From the NCBI RefSeq assembly GCF_010748935.1, contig NZ_CP048796.1, positions 1,987,001-2,051,000 on the forward strand: a stretch of DNA of 64,000 bases, given 5' to 3'. The DNA is from Providencia vermicola (GTDB lineage Bacteria > Pseudomonadota > Gammaproteobacteria > Enterobacterales > Enterobacteriaceae). Below the pieces are notes generated by a model. It did not search any database and was not told the DNA's origin. It saw only the letters and a program-made list of their open reading frames with translations. The translations under genes and the position numbers were made by a program. This document shows positions 61,082-64,000 of the stretch, piece after piece; positions within the stretch are counted from its first letter, which is position 1, and each line of letters starts with the position of its first letter.

Positions 61082-61570
61082 TTAATGAGTGACAAGATAA
61101 TAATCTACATTATTAAAAGTAAACTGAGCCACTTCCTGCATACCTATTTTTTGATGAGCAATTAAAGAGCGTTGATTACTGGCATTAATAAAGGCAATAG
61201 GATTTCCTGCATGCTTGGCACGAAGCGCATCAAAAAGTGCTTGGAGAATACCCTTTCCACGATAGGTCTTATCAATACATACAGGACCGTAAAACCAATT
61301 ATTTTCCATTAACTCACTAAATTGTTGTGTAATATATTTAGCAAGAGGCAGCAGAGTGTCCGCATATGGGCTAAAACTGAATACAACACCAACGATGAAA
61401 TTCTTATCATAAGCGACTATCGTATGGGTTGAGTGAGTAAACATCATCTTAACTTTACTTAATGGGTAATCCCCTAATAGTCCACCGCCTTGAGATTCTG
61501 AATTAGCTTGTAATAATTGAGCAACATTTTCACAATCGGTTATCTGCATTAAACGATATTGAATAGGCAT
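61082..61570 (-). CDS. GNAT family N-acetyltransferase
   Basis: The 162-residue protein has the GNAT order: MQITDCENVAQLL at the start, VGVVFSFSPYADTL, the acetyl-CoA loop CIDKTYRGKGILQALFDALR (R/QxxGxG/A-like), and FINASNQRSLIAHQKIGMQEVAQF. It transfers an acetyl group to an unknown amine. Single gene with a leader of about 30 bases to its start. Confidence 0.82.
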   Translation of the reverse strand: MPIQYRLMQITDCENVAQLLQANSESQGGGLLGDYPLSKVKMMFTHSTHTIVAYDKNFIVGVVFSFSPYADTLLPLAKYITQQFSELMENNWFYGPVCIDKTYRGKGILQALFDALRAKHAGNPIAFINASNQRSLIAHQKIGMQEVAQFTFNNVDYYLVTH

Positions 61571-61698
61571 GTTTTCTCCAAAGACGATTTGAATAATGAT
61601 TAATATAGCAGGAGTTATCGAAATAAGATGATTGAAATGGCTTTTTTATGATGATGTGAAAATCGATTGTTATAGATTTTATTGTTATTCTCAGCATA

Positions 61699-62076
61699 AT
61701 GTCATCATTATTTACTACCCGTTATTTTAAAATGCTTGCTAAATCTTATCCTATTTTATTGCTCATTATTTCGAATGTTTTTATGATGTTTGCGTGGTAT
61801 GGACACCTAAAGTTTACCGATAAACCATTGTATAGCATTATTTTTTTTAGTTGGCTAATCGCACTTGTCGAATATTGCTTCGCTGTGCCTGCTAACCGCC
61901 TTGGGCACCAGTATTACAGTGCTGCGGAACTGAAAACAATGCAAGAGGTGATAACACTCTGTGTGTTTGTGATTTTTTCAGTTCTCTATTTAGGCGAAAG
62001 TATCACAATTAACCATATTATTGGTTTTCTTCTGATTTTTGCTGGCGCATTCTTTATTTTTAAAGGTCCATTCTGA
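61699..62076 (+). CDS. DMT superfamily membrane protein (DUF486)
   Basis: The 125-residue protein has four helices and the DUF486 core: ISNVFMMFAWYGHLKF, WLIALVEYCFAVPANRLGHQYYSAAELKTMQEVITL, FSVLYLGESITINHIIGF. The usual family length is about 115 residues, so a downstream ATG (61732) may be the true start. The function is unknown, probably small-molecule export. Confidence 0.82.
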   Translation: MSSLFTTRYFKMLAKSYPILLLIISNVFMMFAWYGHLKFTDKPLYSIIFFSWLIALVEYCFAVPANRLGHQYYSAAELKTMQEVITLCVFVIFSVLYLGESITINHIIGFLLIFAGAFFIFKGPF

Positions 62077-62366
62077 CGTCTTGCTTAATAAGCGCTCTGT
62101 GTCATGAGAAATGTGCGATATTGGCTAACAAGTTAAGCTTGAGTATTATGTTGAATAACATGAAGGAAAGAGGGATGGCGTTGCAAGAGAGAAGTGTTAT
62201 ACCTTGCTGACCATTACAGGAACAAAATAAAGATAAGCGTTGCTGTATAACGTTGAATGACGGATTGACTGAGTTGACTCTGGGCTGAGTGTTAGAAAAG
62301 TCTGGGTTTGAGTATGGGCTAATGGGATGTGAAATGAGTTTGTTGTTCTGTGATGTATTTCATTAA
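62077..62366. other. Interval between the DUF486 gene and the aminotransferase
   Basis: About 290 bases without a supported gene; frames on both strands are short and unlike any family. A terminator follows at its right end. Confidence 0.4.
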
Positions 62367-62367
62367 T

Positions 62368-62394
62368 CCCCCCATACACCTAGTATGCGGGGGA
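62368..62394 (-). terminator. Terminator of the HisC-like gene
   Basis: CCCCC(C)ATAC pairs with GTATG(C)GGGGG, with a bulge and a 5-base loop, 12 bases after the minus-strand stop. Confidence 0.7.
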
Positions 62395-62405
62395 AGCAAT
62401 TTAAA

Positions 62406-63557
62406 CTATACCCAACCTTTTTCGCGGAACTGTTTTAATATAATAACAAATTGTTCCATTTCTTCAGGTGTACCTAATGTTAAACGACTCCATCCTAATG
62501 CTGGTGGAAATTCTCGGCCTACCATCACATGGGCATCTGCCATTCTTTGCTGATAAGTTTTTACATCACCTTTTACTTTATGGAAAAGAAAATTAGCTTG
62601 AGATGGCGCATAGGTAATTCCTAATTCATTTAATGCAGTCTCAACAATTTTTCTGGATAAATTATTTGATTTCAGACTATATGCAATAAATGGCTTATCT
62701 TTCAATGAAGCTAGTGCGGCAACTGCCCCTGCTGTATTTGTATTATCTATAGACAAAAATGCATCAATGGCTGCAATGACTTCTGGGTTAGCGATTCCGT
62801 AGCCGACTCGAAGTCCCGCTATAGCAAAAATTTTAGAAAATGTACGTGTCACGATAAGGTTTTTGTGACCTTGTTTAACCAGTTCAATTGCAGTGGTAAA
62901 TTTAGGATCTTCCACATACTCAGCATAGGCTTCATCTAGGATAAAAAATTGTTTTTCTGAAGCATGACTAATCCATTTTGCTAATTCACTGGCAGGGGTG
63001 ATCATTGCTGTTGGGTTATTTGGATTACAGATGTAGATAATAGACAATCCATCAAACTCATTTGCTAGCTGTTCCATCTTTTGCAGGTCAAAAGTCAGGT
63101 CTTCTTTTAACGGCACTTTAGTAATTTTTCCACCGAGTGGGATGCTGTATAGCTCAGCATAGTTAAAGGTTGGATCCGGTGTAACAAGTTGAAAGTTGAT
63201 ATTTTGTTTTTGTGCTTGTGCTGCCAGCATAGCGATGGCGGCTTGAATTGTTTCTGAAGAACCGTTCCCAAGAGAAACATGTTTATCAGATAAAGCGTAC
63301 TGTTGCCCAATAGCGGTAATCAATTCCGCGCGAGCGCTATCTGGATAGCGAAAAGAGTTCGGTAAAGCGGCCACAACGGCATCTTTCGCTTTCGGGGACA
63401 TGCCTAACGAGTTCTCGTTAAAATTGAGCAGTAAAGGGTGTTGAGCATCAAGTACAAGAGGGCTTTTAGTTTCAGCGATTGCTTGATTTAATAAAGTTGT
63501 GCTAGCCAATCCGCCCATGATAATTGAGCTTGTTTTTAGAAAAGAACGACGATCCAT
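62406..63557 (-). CDS. HisC-like PLP-dependent aminotransferase with a Tat-type signal
   Basis: The 383-residue fold-type I aminotransferase has GNGSSETIQAAIAML, the PLP-binding YICNPNNPT and DEAYAEYV, and the Schiff-base Lys in TRTFSKIFAIAGLRVGYG. The core looks like histidinol-phosphate aminotransferase. Unusually, it begins MDRRSFLKTSSIIMGGLASTTLLNQAIA, a twin-arginine (RRxFLK) signal with a hydrophobic stretch and an A-x-A site near residue 28. So a folded, cofactor-loaded aminotransferase may be exported to the periplasm. The substrate is unknown and it is not in a his operon. Confidence 0.85.
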   Translation of the reverse strand: MDRRSFLKTSSIIMGGLASTTLLNQAIAETKSPLVLDAQHPLLLNFNENSLGMSPKAKDAVVAALPNSFRYPDSARAELITAIGQQYALSDKHVSLGNGSSETIQAAIAMLAAQAQKQNINFQLVTPDPTFNYAELYSIPLGGKITKVPLKEDLTFDLQKMEQLANEFDGLSIIYICNPNNPTAMITPASELAKWISHASEKQFFILDEAYAEYVEDPKFTTAIELVKQGHKNLIVTRTFSKIFAIAGLRVGYGIANPEVIAAIDAFLSIDNTNTAGAVAALASLKDKPFIAYSLKSNNLSRKIVETALNELGITYAPSQANFLFHKVKGDVKTYQQRMADAHVMVGREFPPALGWSRLTLGTPEEMEQFVIILKQFREKGWV

Positions 63558-63772
63558 GGTGTTTCCTTACAATAGAAATAGTACAAACTGGATTAGTTAT
63601 AATTGTTAATTGTTTACTTGTAAATAATTATTTAAAAAAAATGCGTTTTTATTCATTTCTATGCATGAAAATAGATGTGTGGATACGGGGTGGATATATA
63701 ACGATATGATAAATATGAAAAATTATTCATTACTGTTTTTATCAAAATACTGGGCTTTTTTACTTTGAATTT

Positions 63773-63804
63773 ATATCGATGTGTAATAGATTACATATCG
63801 ATAT
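63773..63804. promoter_or_regulatory. 32-bp palindrome upstream of the DUF1543 gene
   Basis: Arms 63773-63787 (ATATCGATGTGTAAT) and 63790-63804 (ATTACATATCGATAT) are inverted copies with one mismatch and a 2-base spacer. It lies 25-56 bases before the DUF1543 start, in a typical repressor position. An operator for a TetR- or MarR-type dimer is the likely meaning; the regulator is not in the window. Confidence 0.5.
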
Positions 63805-63828
63805 TGGAAGATAAAGTCGGAATACAAA

Positions 63829-64000
63829 ATGAAGTTATTTATGTTTTATATTGGTGGAAATGCAGGTAAATCAAATATTGAAGTGCATGATGTGCAATTT
63901 GTTGTCGCTCAACAAGCAACAGATGCATGGCCAGCATTAAGGGAAGCGTGGTTCGGTGATAAGGATAAAGTCCACATTGATGGCTATGCAATTATTGATT
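63829..64000 (+). CDS. DUF1543 domain-containing protein (partial, runs off right edge)
   Basis: The 57 visible residues start MKLFMFYIGGNAGKSNIEVHDVQFVV and match the DUF1543 start (MKLFMxYLGG...NIELHDVRFVV). DUF1543 proteins are small cytosolic proteins of unknown function. It follows a 32-bp palindrome. The gene continues past base 64000. Confidence 0.85.
   Translation, partial: MKLFMFYIGGNAGKSNIEVHDVQFVVAQQATDAWPALREAWFGDKDKVHIDGYAIID

Overview
The window is a piece of a Morganellaceae chromosome, most likely Providencia or a close relative. This is inferred from low GC, from proteins very close to Enterobacterales homologues, and from a gene order that follows the E. coli rne-to-icd segment with characteristic losses. 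No database search was run.

Layout. (1) 1-2.95 kb: the tail of an unidentified gene; an LacY/CscB-type sugar permease whose promoter carries two LacI-type palindromes and two CRP-like sites; tmaR; and an NAD(P)-binding oxidoreductase. (2) 3.1-8.5 kb: rne, rluC and the Maf-type gene yceF. (3) 8.6-22.6 kb: one long co-directional block, yceD-rpmF-plsX-fabH-fabD-fabG-acpP-fabF-pabC-mltG-tmk-holB-ycfH-hinT-ycfL-lpoB-thiK-nagZ. It covers fatty-acid synthesis, folate, peptidoglycan synthesis and recycling, dTMP and DNA polymerase III. Compared with E. coli, ptsG/fhuE (between ycfH and hinT) and ycfP (after nagZ) are missing. (4) 23.4-33 kb: ndh with two FNR boxes, a ycfJ-like gene without its glycine zipper, mfd, and lolCDE. 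(5) 33-47.4 kb: a CYTH protein and yqhA where nagK would be expected, then cobB, an SDR, an orphan ssuD, pepT, roxA, phoQ-phoP, purB-hflD-mnmA, and nudJ-rluE. (6) 48.4-49.65 kb: icd.

(7) From 49.7 kb to the end the conserved order stops and an AT-rich accessory zone begins. It holds a DUF2971 gene broken by a frameshift and a stop codon, two small exported proteins, a 55-residue zinc-ribbon protein, a small heat-shock protein with a sigma-32 promoter and a possible RNA thermometer, an LpxL/LpxP-type lipid A acyltransferase, a 59-residue secreted peptide, SnoaL-like and MBL-fold proteins, a chemoreceptor, a GlpM-family membrane protein, a methyltransferase, a GNAT acetyltransferase, a DUF486 membrane protein, a HisC-like aminotransferase with a Tat-type signal, and the start of a DUF1543 gene.

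Most of the window is housekeeping. The less ordinary parts are the zone after icd, several genes under 60 codons, the altered YcfJ, the changed acidic patch of PhoQ, the Tat-type aminotransferase, and several clear regulatory palindromes. I found no CRISPR array, complete insertion sequence, rRNA or tRNA gene, and no convincing wholly new multi-gene system.
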